DNA of 64,000 bases from Manihot esculenta. Taxonomy: Eukaryota; Streptophyta; Magnoliopsida; Malpighiales; Euphorbiaceae. This document shows, one piece after another, positions 1 to 9,286 of the stretch. The position numbers were made by a program, and so were the translations under genes. The stretch spans positions 10,342,817-10,406,816 of the forward strand of contig NC_035170.2 of assembly GCF_001659605.2 (NCBI RefSeq), read 5' to 3'. The notes beneath the pieces are model-generated. The model searched no databases. It saw only the letters and a program-made list of their open reading frames with translations, and was not told the DNA's origin. Numbering within the stretch: the first letter of the stretch is position 1; every line of letters starts with the position of its first letter.

Positions 1-495
1 AGTTTTATGCCCCTATATGCATGAATGAGTGTATATGCATGTTCTAGAATAGTTGGTTGTGTGTATGGAAAGTTTTGGGTGGCTGGTTAAGAGAGGTAGA
101 ATCGGGTTCTGCCATTCTGGAGAACCCAGGTTTGGCTGCCGAAGGAAGGTTCGGCCGCCGAACCTGCCTATGGAGGCAGCTTTGGCCGCCTAAACTCGCC
201 CCCGAAAGTTGGACTTTCAGCTCTGGAGGGGAGTTTCGGCCGCCGAACCGGCCCCCGAAGGTTAGTGACTTTCGGATCTGGAGGGAGTTTCAGCCGCCGA
301 ATCTGCCCCCGAAAGTGTCTGACTTTCGGATCTGTAGGGACCTTCGGCCGCCGAACCTGTCGCCGAAAGTCCCTGCCCAGCCTTCCTTTGCCTGTTTTCT
401 ATGCATGTTTTATGATGTTTTAAGGGGGTTTTTGGGGAGTTGTTTAGAGTCCTTATAGAGTGTGTTTGGTCCCTCATTTGAGTCCACCTGTGTAG

Positions 496-565
496 GACCG
501 GACCCAAGGAACCAAGGAGGCCAGCAGTGCTAGCTGTTTCAGAGTCAGTCCAGCGTCAGCCAGAG
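496..565 (+). other. Predicted untranslated leader exon in LTR of A
   Basis: A 70-nt segment lies between a GTGTAG|G acceptor-like site and a CCAGAG|GTGAGT donor-like site. The next acceptor-like site is TTGCAG|G at 1066/1067, preceded by a pyrimidine-rich tract and CTAAC, a good plant branch-point match. The same four sites occur in the same order in every LTR of the window. Splicing is inferred, not shown. Confidence 0.45.
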
Positions 566-759
566 GTGAGTAGAACTGAACTATATTTTAAAGTAAATGA
601 AATTTTTAGCATGTTCATGCATCACGAATGCCATGATATGTATTAGGTTGTTTTGCATTAGAATTCACGAATATGATGCATTGCATAATATGATGTTGAT
701 GTTGATAGATATTGGATGACCCACTAGCCCTCGATATGTTATGATATGATATGATATGG

Positions 760-842
760 AAGTCCAGGTGTGGCCTGCACTACGCCCCTGGCATAGAGTA
801 AGGGAAAGACCAGGTGTGGCCTGCACTATGCCCCTGACACAA
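760..842 (+). repeat. Tandem hairpin units in LTR of A
   Basis: Two copies of a roughly 40-nt unit, each framed by CCAGG and CCTGG (second copy degraded to CCTGA). An inner GTG...CAC pair can extend the stem. It sits where other LTRs carry different hairpin units. Confidence 0.7.
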
Positions 843-1494
843 TTGGATATGTTATGTTATGATTAAGAGGAAGTCCTGAGGAGCTCCGTCGAGGGCCGGA
901 CATTTATTGGATATGTAGAGGGTTACTGGTGAAAGGTCCATCCGTGATGTGTATTGTTTGTGTTGTGATGTATTCCATGAAAGCATATGATTATTAAACT
1001 GTTTTTATGGTTCTGCTCACTGGGCTTTAGTAGCTCACCCCTTTCCCCTAACCCCCAGGCTTGCAGGATCAGAGTTAGACCGGGAAGTCATCGAGGTTGA
1101 AGGTTATGTCTATGTAATAGATTAGTAGTGGACATGAAATGTAATATATTGTAATGCCCTAGTTATGTTTGTTGTAATCCCTTTTTGTACAGGATCTATA
1201 TGTAAAAGTTTTATGATGAGATATGTTGAACCAAGCTTGATGTTCGATATGTTGACCCTACTAGAGCATTTGATGAGGGCCCTAGTATGGGGTTTTTATG
1301 TATATAGTTATGGTGCATGCATAGGTCAAGCTTGGTGTATGAAAAGTTTAAAATTTTTATGAAAATGTATGATCATGTATGAGATTTTATCAGGTATAGG
1401 AGGATGTATGTTAGGCTTGCTACGGGTTCTGGCGGCCTTAAGTCGATTTGAATCCTAGAGCCGGTAGCGGTCCGGTTTTCAGATCATTACAGAG

Positions 1495-1506
1495 TGGTAT
1501 CAGAGC
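1495..1506 (+). promoter_or_regulatory. Primer binding site of A (tRNA-Met)
   Basis: TGGTATCAGAGC lies 3 nt after the LTR end. It is the standard plant primer site complementary to the 3' end of initiator tRNA-Met. The leader from here to gag (about 1507-1745) holds no ORF of note and many short ATGs. It ends in a pyrimidine-rich TTTTTCAG at 1745. Confidence 0.93.
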
Positions 1507-1745
1507 CCTAGGTTCATATGGTCGGACCTAGAGAGTGTTGGGCTCATGGATGTTATAGAAGGGCAAGCATAATAGGAAAAATCATGTCCTCTAGAATAGG
1601 ATGTAGAGTCTTGTCTAGATGATGATGTGTAATGCCATGACTATATGCATGTGCATTAATGATATGCTATGTATGTAATGTGGGTCCATGTGTTTCCACA
1701 TGAACCATATGATGCTAATGTTTTTTGTTACCTGTTGTTTTTCAG

Positions 1746-2083
1746 AAGCTCCCCCTGAGAATGAGGGCATGGATGCCCATCCCCCTGCTCTGCTAAGGGC
1801 AAGGTCTTGTAGAACAAGTAGAGAAGGAACATCAAGGGACCCTAGAAGGTCTTTTAATTTAGACAGGAGGAGATCAGTTTAGGGTGGAATGTCAGCTGAT
1901 GTGAGAGAGTTAGAGGAGGATGAACAGAGAAGAGATAGTAGTTTGGGCATGAGTATGTCAGGAGAGGGTATAGGAGAGTCTCAAGGAGGCGCTCAGGCCT
2001 CGGGGCTTGCTCAACCACTCCAGTACCAATCCTATCCACAGGGCCCAGGGTATTCGATGGGGAGTACATCGGATTACTCCAGT
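1746..2083 (+). pseudogene. A gag, N-terminal fragment
   Basis: This encodes the basic N-terminal region of Gag (related to PPESEG...ALPRAR...GTSRD in element C), up to SDYSS just before element B. The usual start region ([12 protein letters not shown]) is missing: the leader joins directly to the codons for the PPEN segment, so no initiator remains at the normal place. A one-base insertion near 1878 creates a stop and shifts the frame, and the reading resumes from about 1889. The frame continues exactly at 11810 after B is removed. Confidence 0.85.
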
Positions 2084-2459
2084 TGTAATACCCGGCTAGA
2101 TTCCGGCATCGGAATCCCTACCTCCGGCGGAATCTCCGTTGGAATCTGGAATTTCTGAAGATGCCAGAGGCGTCTAGAGGGGTAAAATGTGTTTTCTAAA
2201 ATGTTTTTACTGATTTCATGGTTTTAAATGAAAATGAATTGAGTTTTGAAAAGAAAAGACCAAGGAGGCATTTGCCAGGTTCGGCCGCCGAAAGTGAAGT
2301 TCGGCCGCCGAACATGGGAAGGCTTCGGGAGCGCTTTTGGCCTCCGAAAGTCTTGTTTGAACGAGCCAAGGTTCGGCCGCTGAAAGTCAAGTTCGGCCGC
2401 CGAACATGCATGAGTTTAGGGGGCACGTTAGGCTGCCGAAGGTCTTTGACCAGGCCACC

Positions 2460-2467
2460 TATAAAGG
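2460..2467 (+). promoter_or_regulatory. TATA box of B 5' LTR
   Basis: TATAAAGG lies in the context GGCCACCTATAAAGGGCC, 376 bp into the LTR. It follows four TTCGGCCGCCGAA-like motifs between about 2280 and 2450. The same context precedes the TATA box in the other family LTRs (3' copy at 9663-9670). Confidence 0.65.
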
Positions 2468-3517
2468 GCCCTCAGATCGGAAATGGGCGAGTTTTCTCCC
2501 CATTCTCGAGCTCAGGTGAGTTTTTGCCCTCTTTTGGTTGTTTTCATGATTTCTCTACCCATCCCTCAAGTTTTTCATGAGTTCTACCCTTGTGTTTGAA
2601 GATTTGAAGCTTAAGTAGGAGTTTTGGGAGCTTGGAGCTTTTGGAGCTTGAATTCTCCACACCTCCGAGTTAGGGATCGCACCACCCCTCGATCTTCAAG
2701 AGGTAAGTGTAGATCCTTGCTCTCCTTGTGTTTTAATGAGGTTCTATGAAGTTTTAATGGTAGAGTATGGGTAGATATGCATGTTAGGATTTATGTGGGT
2801 TTTATGCCCAATGTATGTTATGTGATGCTCATGTATGTTTATATGATGTTATGTTGCATGTTTAGGCTAGGTTATGCATGTGGGAGAGTGTATGCATGAT
2901 TGGGAAAGAGTATGTGAGGATTTGGTTGTTTTGATGGTTTTGGCCTATGTGGGTCATAAGCTATCTATGTATGTTTTGATGTTGTTTTTGGAGTTTAATC
3001 AAGCTATTAAGCTCCTTTGTGCATGGTTAAGGGTTTATGCATGTTTTGGTAAGGTTGGGTGCTTGTTTTGGGGTGTTTGGAAGGTTTGGGAGGCTTAAAT
3101 GCATGAGAAGCTGAGTTCTGCCCTTCTGGAAAGAACTCAGGTTCGGCCGCCGAAGGTGGTTTCGGCCGCCGAACCTGCCTTTGGATGCATGGTTTGGCCG
3201 CCTAACCTTGCCCCCGAAAGCTGAGTTTTGGCTTGAAAGCAGACTTTCAGCCGCCGAAGGAAGGATTCGGCCGCCGAAAGTGCCTGACTTTCGTCTCTGG
3301 AGTGGGACTTTCAGCCACCGAAGGTGCTGCCGAAGGTGCCCGAGTTTCGTCTCTGGAGGGAGGGTTCGGCCGCCGAAGGTGCCGCCGAAAGTGCCCTGTC
3401 CAGCCTTTTCAAGGTTGTTTTCTATGCATGTTTAAATGATGTTTTAGAGGGTTTTTGGGGAGTTGTTTATGAGTTGTTTAGAGTGTGTTGGCACCTCATT
3501 CGAGTCCACCTGTGTAG

Positions 3518-3587
3518 GACCGGACCCGAGGGATCGAGGAGGCCATCAGTATTAGCAGTTGCAGAGTCAGTTCAGCGTCTGCCAGAG
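3518..3587 (+). other. Predicted untranslated leader exon in LTR of B
   Basis: A 70-nt segment between GTGTAG|G and GCCAGAG|GTGAGT. The upstream donor-like site AAGAG|GTAAGT is at 2702/2703 and the downstream acceptor-like site TTGCAG|G at 4031/4032, preceded by CCCCTAACCCC. The 3' LTR has the same exon at 10733-10802. Confidence 0.45.
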
Positions 3588-3760
3588 GTGAGTAGAACTA
3601 AACTTAATCTTTTATTTTACGAAATCAAATGCCTAAAGCATGTTCATGCATCATGTTTAATAGGTTGATTGCACTAGTTCCACGAATATGACGCATTGCA
3701 TTATTTACTGTTGATGTGGATGGACCAAGGCGACCCCAATAGCCCTAGCTATGCTATGTT

Positions 3761-3861
3761 AATGAAGTCCTGAGGAGCCCGAAGGGCCGGGCATAATGAA
3801 GTCCTAAGGAGCCCGAAGGGCCGGGCATAATGAAGTCCTGAGGAGCCCGAAGGGCCGGGCA
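3761..3861 (+). repeat. Tandem hairpin units in LTR of B (3 copies)
   Basis: Three 34-bp units AATGAAGTCCTGAGGAGCCC... follow one another, each with a GCCC-GAA-GGGC hairpin. The 3' LTR has one copy (10976-11010), so copy number changed after or during the last transposition. Confidence 0.85.
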
Positions 3862-4660
3862 CCATGTTATGTTACAGACAGAGGGAGTTTTGGTGGTCAT
3901 GTCCAATCCGTTATGTGAAATGTTTGTGCTGTGACGCATTTCATAAAAGCATGTAATGAATGAACTGTTTTCCTTGTTTCTACTCACTGGGCTTTTTAGC
4001 TCACCCCTCTCCCCTAACCCCAGTGTTGCAGGTTTGAGGTTGATCGGGAAGTTTCAAGAGTAAAGGTTCTGCTTATGTAATAGTATTAGCTTAGTACTTT
4101 TAGTGTGGACATGTATATTGATAATGATTTGTAAGAGAATGTAATGTAAAGTTAAGTGGAGTTATGTTTATGGTTTAGTACTGTGCTTGGGCCTGAGACT
4201 TGGTTAGTCCCTGTTTAATACATGATGTATGTTATGCTAGATGTTGAGTTGTGTTGGAACTAAACTGGTGGCATGTGTTGTTTACCACGCTAGTGTTTAA
4301 TGAGGACCCTAGTGGAGGTCTTATGTTTGTGGCTTGATGCATGCACAGGTTAGGTTTGGTTCTTTGGATGTGACTCCGGCTTGATGTATGTTGTGTTGAC
4401 CCAGCTAGAGTTTTGATGAGGGCTCTAGTAGGGGGGTTTCTTTATGTTCCAGTTATGTTGCATACAGGTCAAGCTCGGTTTATACATCTTATGTTTCAGT
4501 TTTTATGTTAAAGTTTTGATCATGTATGGGATTTGACCAGGTGATAGGAGGTATGTTTGGCTTGCTACGGGTCCCGGCGGCCTTAAGCCGATCTGGATCC
4601 TAGCGCCGGTGGCGGTTCGGACCGTTACAGAGGGGTATCGGTTTCCGGGTTGTTACAGAG

Positions 4661-4672
4661 TGGTATCAAAGC
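4661..4672 (+). promoter_or_regulatory. Primer binding site of B (tRNA-Met, one mismatch)
   Basis: TGGTATCAAAGC lies 3 nt after the LTR end and differs from the family TGGTATCAGAGC at one base. The leader to the gag ATG (4673-4964) has many ATGs and ends in a pyrimidine tract with CTTCAG at 4954. Confidence 0.88.
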
Positions 4673-4964
4673 TTTGGGCCTCGAGAGTACGGTGTGATAC
4701 ACATCGGAAAGAGATTGGCTTGGAGGTCATGGAAGGGCAAGCACAATAAGAAAGATCAAGAGTAGAATCATGTCGACTAGGATAGGATGTTGAGTCTTGT
4801 CTTGTATGATGATGTGAAATGCCATGATTTCATGCATGTGCATTAATGTTATGTATGATATGCTATGCATGCTATGTATATTGCAGGTTCATGTGTTTTC
4901 ATATGAACCGTATGATGCTAATGATTGATTGTATGCTTGTGTGTTGTTCTTCAGAGGAGCCAGA

Positions 4965-6600
4965 ATGCGAGGTGCTCGTCGATCTGTGAAATCGACTGGA
5001 GTTCCATCTGAGAGGGAAGGTATGGATACCTTTCCCCTTGCTCTGCCAAGAGCGCAGTCGTGGGGAGTCAGCAGATGGGGAACATCAAGGGACCCTGGAA
5101 GGTCTTTTGATACAAGCAAGGAAGGGATGGCTCCGAGAAGGATGTCAGCTAGTATGAGGGAAGTAGAGTTGGAGGTTCAGAGAAGGGATGTCAGTTTGGG
5201 AATCAGAGTGCCAGAGGAAGGCATGGGAGATTCTCAGGAGGATGCTCAGACTCGGGATTCCAGAATCTCAGGTTCAGGAGGGATTGATCCCTCCACTTTG
5301 AGTACAGCCTCCACGAAAAGCAAGAAGTGGGGCAGAACCCTGAGGGGGAAGAAGAAGAAGTTGTGGAGTCGATTGAAGGCTAGTCTGGGATTAGGTGGTG
5401 GTTCGAGCTCTGGCTCAGGCAGTTCAAGGTGCTTGAGGTGCGGAAGGCCGCACAAGGGAGTCTGTCTGATTGGGACTAATCTATGTTTCAGGTGCGGACA
5501 GGAGGGGCACATAGCACGTGAGTGTCCCACTGCGCCTAGGTTGGTTCAGTCCCAGCAAGCAGCTTCAGGTAGAGCAGCTCAGCCAGCAGCTTCAGCCATG
5601 TTTCAGGTTAGTGGTCGAGGCAGAGGAAGAGGGTCAGCCTTTTCTTTTGAAGGTTCCCGTGGAGAAGGTCCGTCAACTCCAGCTCGGATCTTCACCCAAG
5701 CTCAGCAAGAGGCAGACACATCGAACACAGTGGTGCCAGGTATGCTCACTTTGGAATGTTCTGATGTGTGTTTTTGTGAACTCTGGTGGTTCTCTTTCTT
5801 TAGTTGCTCTAGGAGCCGTCGAGAGGTTGAGTTGATAGCTTCTGGGCTAGAGTGTTCTCTTTGGGTCAGTAGACCAGAGTGTGGTCCATCGGTGGCAGAG
5901 TCAGTCTGCCGGTTCAGTTTTGTGACAGTTGAGGGTAGATGCCTTCCACCCGACTTTGAGGTTTTAGACTTGATTGTCTGGACGTCAGTTTAGGGTTGGA
6001 TTGGGTTTTTCTACTCGTGGTGCTATCCTAGTCTGCAGAGACAAGGTAGTCAAGTTCAGAGGATAGGATGGATCAGAGGTAGTCTTCTGAGGGAACACAG
6101 TAGGGATGCCTAGAGGTTCGATGTCAGCCTGTCAGGTTCGTAGGGTGCATAGGAGGGATTGTCAGAGGGTTCGAACTCTTGTTGAAAGGTTTAGCAGTCA
6201 GGTCGGGGAACCAGCCTCAGTGTTAGTTGTTAGAGAGTTCTTAGATGTCTTCTCAGGCTAGTTGTAGAGAGAAGTAGTAGTCAGAGTAGGGGCGAGACTT
6301 GGTAGACAAGGGGTTTTATCCGACCTAGTACCTCCCCCTGGATTGTTCCAGTGTGGTGTTGGGAAAAGAAGGATGAATCCTTGAGATTTTGTAACGACTG
6401 TAAGCAGTTGACAAGGTCACTATCAAGGGCAGGTATTCCCATGCAGGATGGATGATCTATTGGGACAGCTAGTAGAGGTTGTTTGTTTTCCAAGATAGAT
6501 CTGAAATCCGGGTACTACCTGTGAGAGTTAGAGTTAGTTTTGGGTTAGCAGTGAGAAGAAGCCAGTTGGTTAAGATGAAGAGAAGAGTAAGGATCAGAGT
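4965..6600 (+). pseudogene. B gag-pol remnant, 5' part
   Basis: Starts at the family gag ATG (MRGARRSVKS). The N-terminal basic region is followed directly by the lysine-rich linker (SKKWGRTLRGKKKK). The proline/tyrosine-rich region and the whole capsid, roughly 260 residues in relatives, are missing. A normal CCHC knuckle [14 protein letters not shown] follows (about 5488-5529). The protease motif DPGASHSF is destroyed near 5765. The open frame ends at 5993. Beyond that, fragments matching protease, the VVREFLDVF linker and the first RT blocks (PSTSP, QL, DLKSGY) are readable only with shifts until about 6520. Nothing useful is readable from there to D. Confidence 0.85.
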
Positions 6601-6964
6601 AGCGCTGTAATACCCGGCTAGACTCCGGTATCGGAATCCTTACCGTCCGGTGGGACCTCGGATGTCGGAAACCTCTAGAAGGGTAAAAACTATGATTTTA
6701 TGAAATGTTTTCATGTATTTCATGTTTTTAAGTAAGAAATTAAATGAGTTTTTGCATGAAAAATCTTTGGAGGAAAACCCAGGTTCGGCCGCCGAACTCC
6801 GAAGTTCGGCCGCCGAACATACATGCTTTCGGAGGGACTTTAGGCGCTCGAAAATTTTGAGCGAGGGAAATGCAGGTTCGGCCGCCGAACTCCAAGTTCG
6901 GCCGCCGAACCTTGCATGCATGCGGAGGCACTTTCGGCCCCCGAACGTGGCCTGGCCAGCCACC

Positions 6965-6972
6965 TATAAAAG
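6965..6972 (+). promoter_or_regulatory. TATA box of solo LTR D
   Basis: TATAAAAG in the family context CAGCCACCTATAAAAGGGG, about 360 bp into the LTR and downstream of four GC-rich palindromes. Confidence 0.65.
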
Positions 6973-7809
6973 GGGCATTTAGCCGAAATGGGAGAGTTTT
7001 CTCCCATTTTCAGCAACAGCAAGCTTCCGACCTCCCTCTCCCAAATCTTGTGTTTTTCCTTCAATCCCCACCATTTTCTTTGAGTTTTAAGGTTCCACAA
7101 AAGTTTTTGAGTGTTTTTAAGCAAGTTTGGAGCTTGGAAGTCTTGGAGCTAAATCCCTCCATTTTCCAAGCTAGGGTCGTTCTTCCTCTCGATCTTCAAG
7201 AGGTAAGCTTCGATCTATGCTTCTTTTATGTTTTATGAAAGTTTTATGCAAGTTGATGGGGTAGAATGCATGTTTAGGCTTGTTGTTAGATTTATGGGTT
7301 TATGTTGCGATTTGAACAATGTATGTTGGAAATGTGTTGCTTGAAGTGTTGTAGTTGGGGTATATTATAGTTTGAGACCCCTAGGTGTGGTGTATGATGT
7401 GTATGCATGTGTAGAAACAAGTTTATGCATGTTTTGAGGCGTTTTGGAGGCTGTGGACACAAGGGAGCCAAGTTTCTGCCCTTCGGCAGAAACTCAGGTT
7501 CGGCCGCCGAAGTGACTTTCGGCCGCCGAACCCCCTTGTGGAGGTAGTTTCGGCTGCCGAAGCCTGCCTCCGAAACTCAAGTCTCGTCTCTGTCTGGGAG
7601 GTTCGGCCGCCGAAAGTGCCGCCGAACCTGCATGACTTTCGGCTGCAGAGGGACTTTCGGCCGCCGAACCTGCCGCCGAAAGTGCCCTGTTCAACCATTT
7701 CTTGCATGTTTTCATGTGATGTTTTCAGGATGTTTTAGGGGGTTTTTGGGGAGTATTTTAGAATCATATTCATGTATGTTTGGTCCCTCATTTGAGTCCA
7801 CCTGTGTAG

Positions 7810-7881
7810 GTTCGGACCCGAGGAACCGAGACCCCCAGCAGTGAGCCAGCTGCTTCAGAGTCTCTTCAGAGCTAGCCAGAG
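7810..7881 (+). other. Predicted untranslated leader exon in LTR D
   Basis: A 72-nt segment between GTGTAG|G and GCCAGAG|GTGAGT. The upstream donor-like AAGAG|GTAAGC is at 7202/7203 and the downstream acceptor-like TTGCAG|G at 8333/8334. Confidence 0.42.
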
Positions 7882-8073
7882 GTGAGTGGAATAAACTCTA
7901 AGTTTTAAAGCAAATTAATGAAATGTTTTAGCATGATTCACGCATCATGAATGCCATGAGATATATAGGTTGTATGCATTAGAATTCACGAATATGTTGC
8001 ATTGCATACTTTGTTGTTGATGTGGATGAATGTTGAATGATCCGTTAGCCCTTGTATGTCATGATAGCCTATG

Positions 8074-8168
8074 TGAGTCCAGGTGTGCCTGCTACGGCTC
8101 TACGCCCCTGGCACTATGACTGATTATGAAAGTCCGGGTGTGCCTGCTACGGCTCTACGCCCCCGGCA
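8074..8168 (+). repeat. Tandem hairpin units in LTR D
   Basis: Two units: GTCCAGGTGTGCCTGCTACG...CCCCTGGCA and GTCCGGGTGTGCC...CCCCCGGCA. The stem bases change together: CCAGG with CCTGG in the first unit, CCGGG with CCCGG in the second. This is a clear compensatory change. Confidence 0.8.
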
Positions 8169-8820
8169 TGTATAAGTAAGAAAGATAGGGGCTAAATGGT
8201 GACAAGTTCATCCTTGTTGTGAAATGTTTGTGTTATGGCGCATACATGAAAGCATGATTTAAATTGATGTTTTATTATTCTGCTCACTGGGCTCTAGTAG
8301 CTCACCCCACTCCCTTTATCCCCAGAGTTGCAGGTACAGGATAGATCGGGAAGTCGGCTAGAGTGAAGTTAAGTCATGTATGTTGTAATAGATAGTAGTG
8401 GACATGAATATGATGTAATGAGTAATTATGACCATGTAATGTAATGAATGATTTGATGATGTATTGAGGATTATAGTAGTGCTTGACCTAGAGGTGTGTG
8501 AATCCCCATTATGTACAGAGTGTTTAATGAGTAATGATGTTAATGACCATGATTATCCAAGCTGATATGTATGATGATGATACCCCATTGGAGTATTTGA
8601 TGAGGACTCCAGTGTGGGGTTTATGTATGATTTTGTGCATGCACAGGTTTTGCTTGGATAAGAGAAAAGAAAAATTTTTACAGATCATGTATATGTTGTT
8701 ATGTATGGGATTCCACAGGTTTACAGGAGGTATGTAGGCTTGCTACGGGTCCCGGCGGCCTTAAGCCGATCTGGATCCTAGCGCCGGTAATGGGTCGGAT
8801 TTCCGGGTCGTTACAAGCGC

Positions 8821-9155
8821 AGTGGAAGCGTTGAACTCCAAAAGAAGGTTGGGTACTGCTAAGGTGTCTTTTTGGGAAGGGTGATTCTTTTTGGAGAAAA
8901 TCTATTTGGATTTCCGTGTTCCTATGTTATGGAAGTTCGTGTCAGGTCCTAGTAGGGTTCTTAACGAACCAGAGGTGGAGATCGCAGGAGGTCTCACCTA
9001 TGTTGAGTAGCTAGTGCGGATCATGGACACACAAGTCAAGAAGCTAAGGAACCAGGAAATCCCAATGGTGAAGGGCTTTTGGAAATCACCCCTGGACAGT
9101 AGTGAGTGTCTGGAAGACCCGGGAGTTCTTACTCCAGCAGTATCCGTGTGTCTCT
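8821..9155 (+). pseudogene. B pol remnant, 3' end
   Basis: The sequence after D jumps to the integrase tail. Codons matching KFVS.P..VL.EPEVEI..LTYVE and then QVKKLRNQEIPMVK are readable, which is the start and core of the chromodomain-like region. An in-frame stop follows LTYVE (near 9010), and the end (normally TWETRESML) is frameshifted. RNase H and the integrase core are absent. Confidence 0.8.
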
Positions 9156-9272
9156 CTTTGGAGAGAGGTTTTAGGTTTTGCTTGCTTGTTTGCTTGCATG
9201 TTCATGTATGAGTAATGCTATGTTTCTAAGAATGCCTGTTTGTTTGGTGAACATTCGGGGATGAATGTTCTT

Positions 9273-9286
9273 AAAGGGGGGAAGAA
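9273..9286 (+). promoter_or_regulatory. Polypurine tract of B
   Basis: AAAGGGGGGAAGAA ends immediately before the 3' LTR. A near-palindrome (GAACATTCG / TGAATGTTC) lies just upstream at about 9249-9270. Confidence 0.9.

Larger units (their letters stand above)
1..1491 (+). repeat. 5' LTR of element A (3' two thirds)
   Basis: Base 1 aligns with about base 692-693 of the 3' LTR (26692), so the U3 and TATA box lie outside the window. It ends ...ATCATTACA directly before the primer site. It contains TTCGGCCGCCGAA motifs (about 150-375), the predicted second leader exon (496-565), a hairpin-unit array (760-842), a short (TATGA)n run near 740, the conserved GTAATAG...TAGTGGACATG motif near 1115, and the conserved LTR tail from about 1420. 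Compared with the 3' LTR it lacks about 23 bp near 1155. Confidence 0.93.
2084..4657 (+). repeat. 5' LTR of element B
   Basis: It starts TGTAATACCCGGCT and ends GTTGTTACA. Its last 40 bp contain a second LTR-end-like string, CCGTTACAGAGGGGTATC (4622-4639), which resembles an LTR end joined to a primer site. The 3' LTR has it too. Length differences from the 3' LTR are two extra 34-bp hairpin units here and one 12-bp GCCGCCGAAGGT unit fewer, which together give exactly the 56-bp difference. Confidence 0.95.
6606..8815 (+). mobile_element. Solo LTR D
   Basis: A complete 2210-bp family LTR, TGTAATACCCGG...GTCGTTACA, with target duplication AGCGC at 6601-6605 and 8816-8820 and no internal region. 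It is the product of recombination between the LTRs of a full element inserted in B. It contains TTCGGCCGCCGAA clusters at about 6785-6915 and 7498-7680. Confidence 0.95.

Noticed and set aside
5246..5530. Envelope-like or extra gene in the internal regions
   Set aside because: No ORF exists between the end of Gag-Pol and the polypurine tract in any copy (about 90-100 bp in C, E, F and H), so there is no room for an env-like gene.
7423..7715. Minus-strand ORFs across the GC-rich part of solo LTR D
   Set aside because: Same cause as above; not conserved in frame with the other LTRs.
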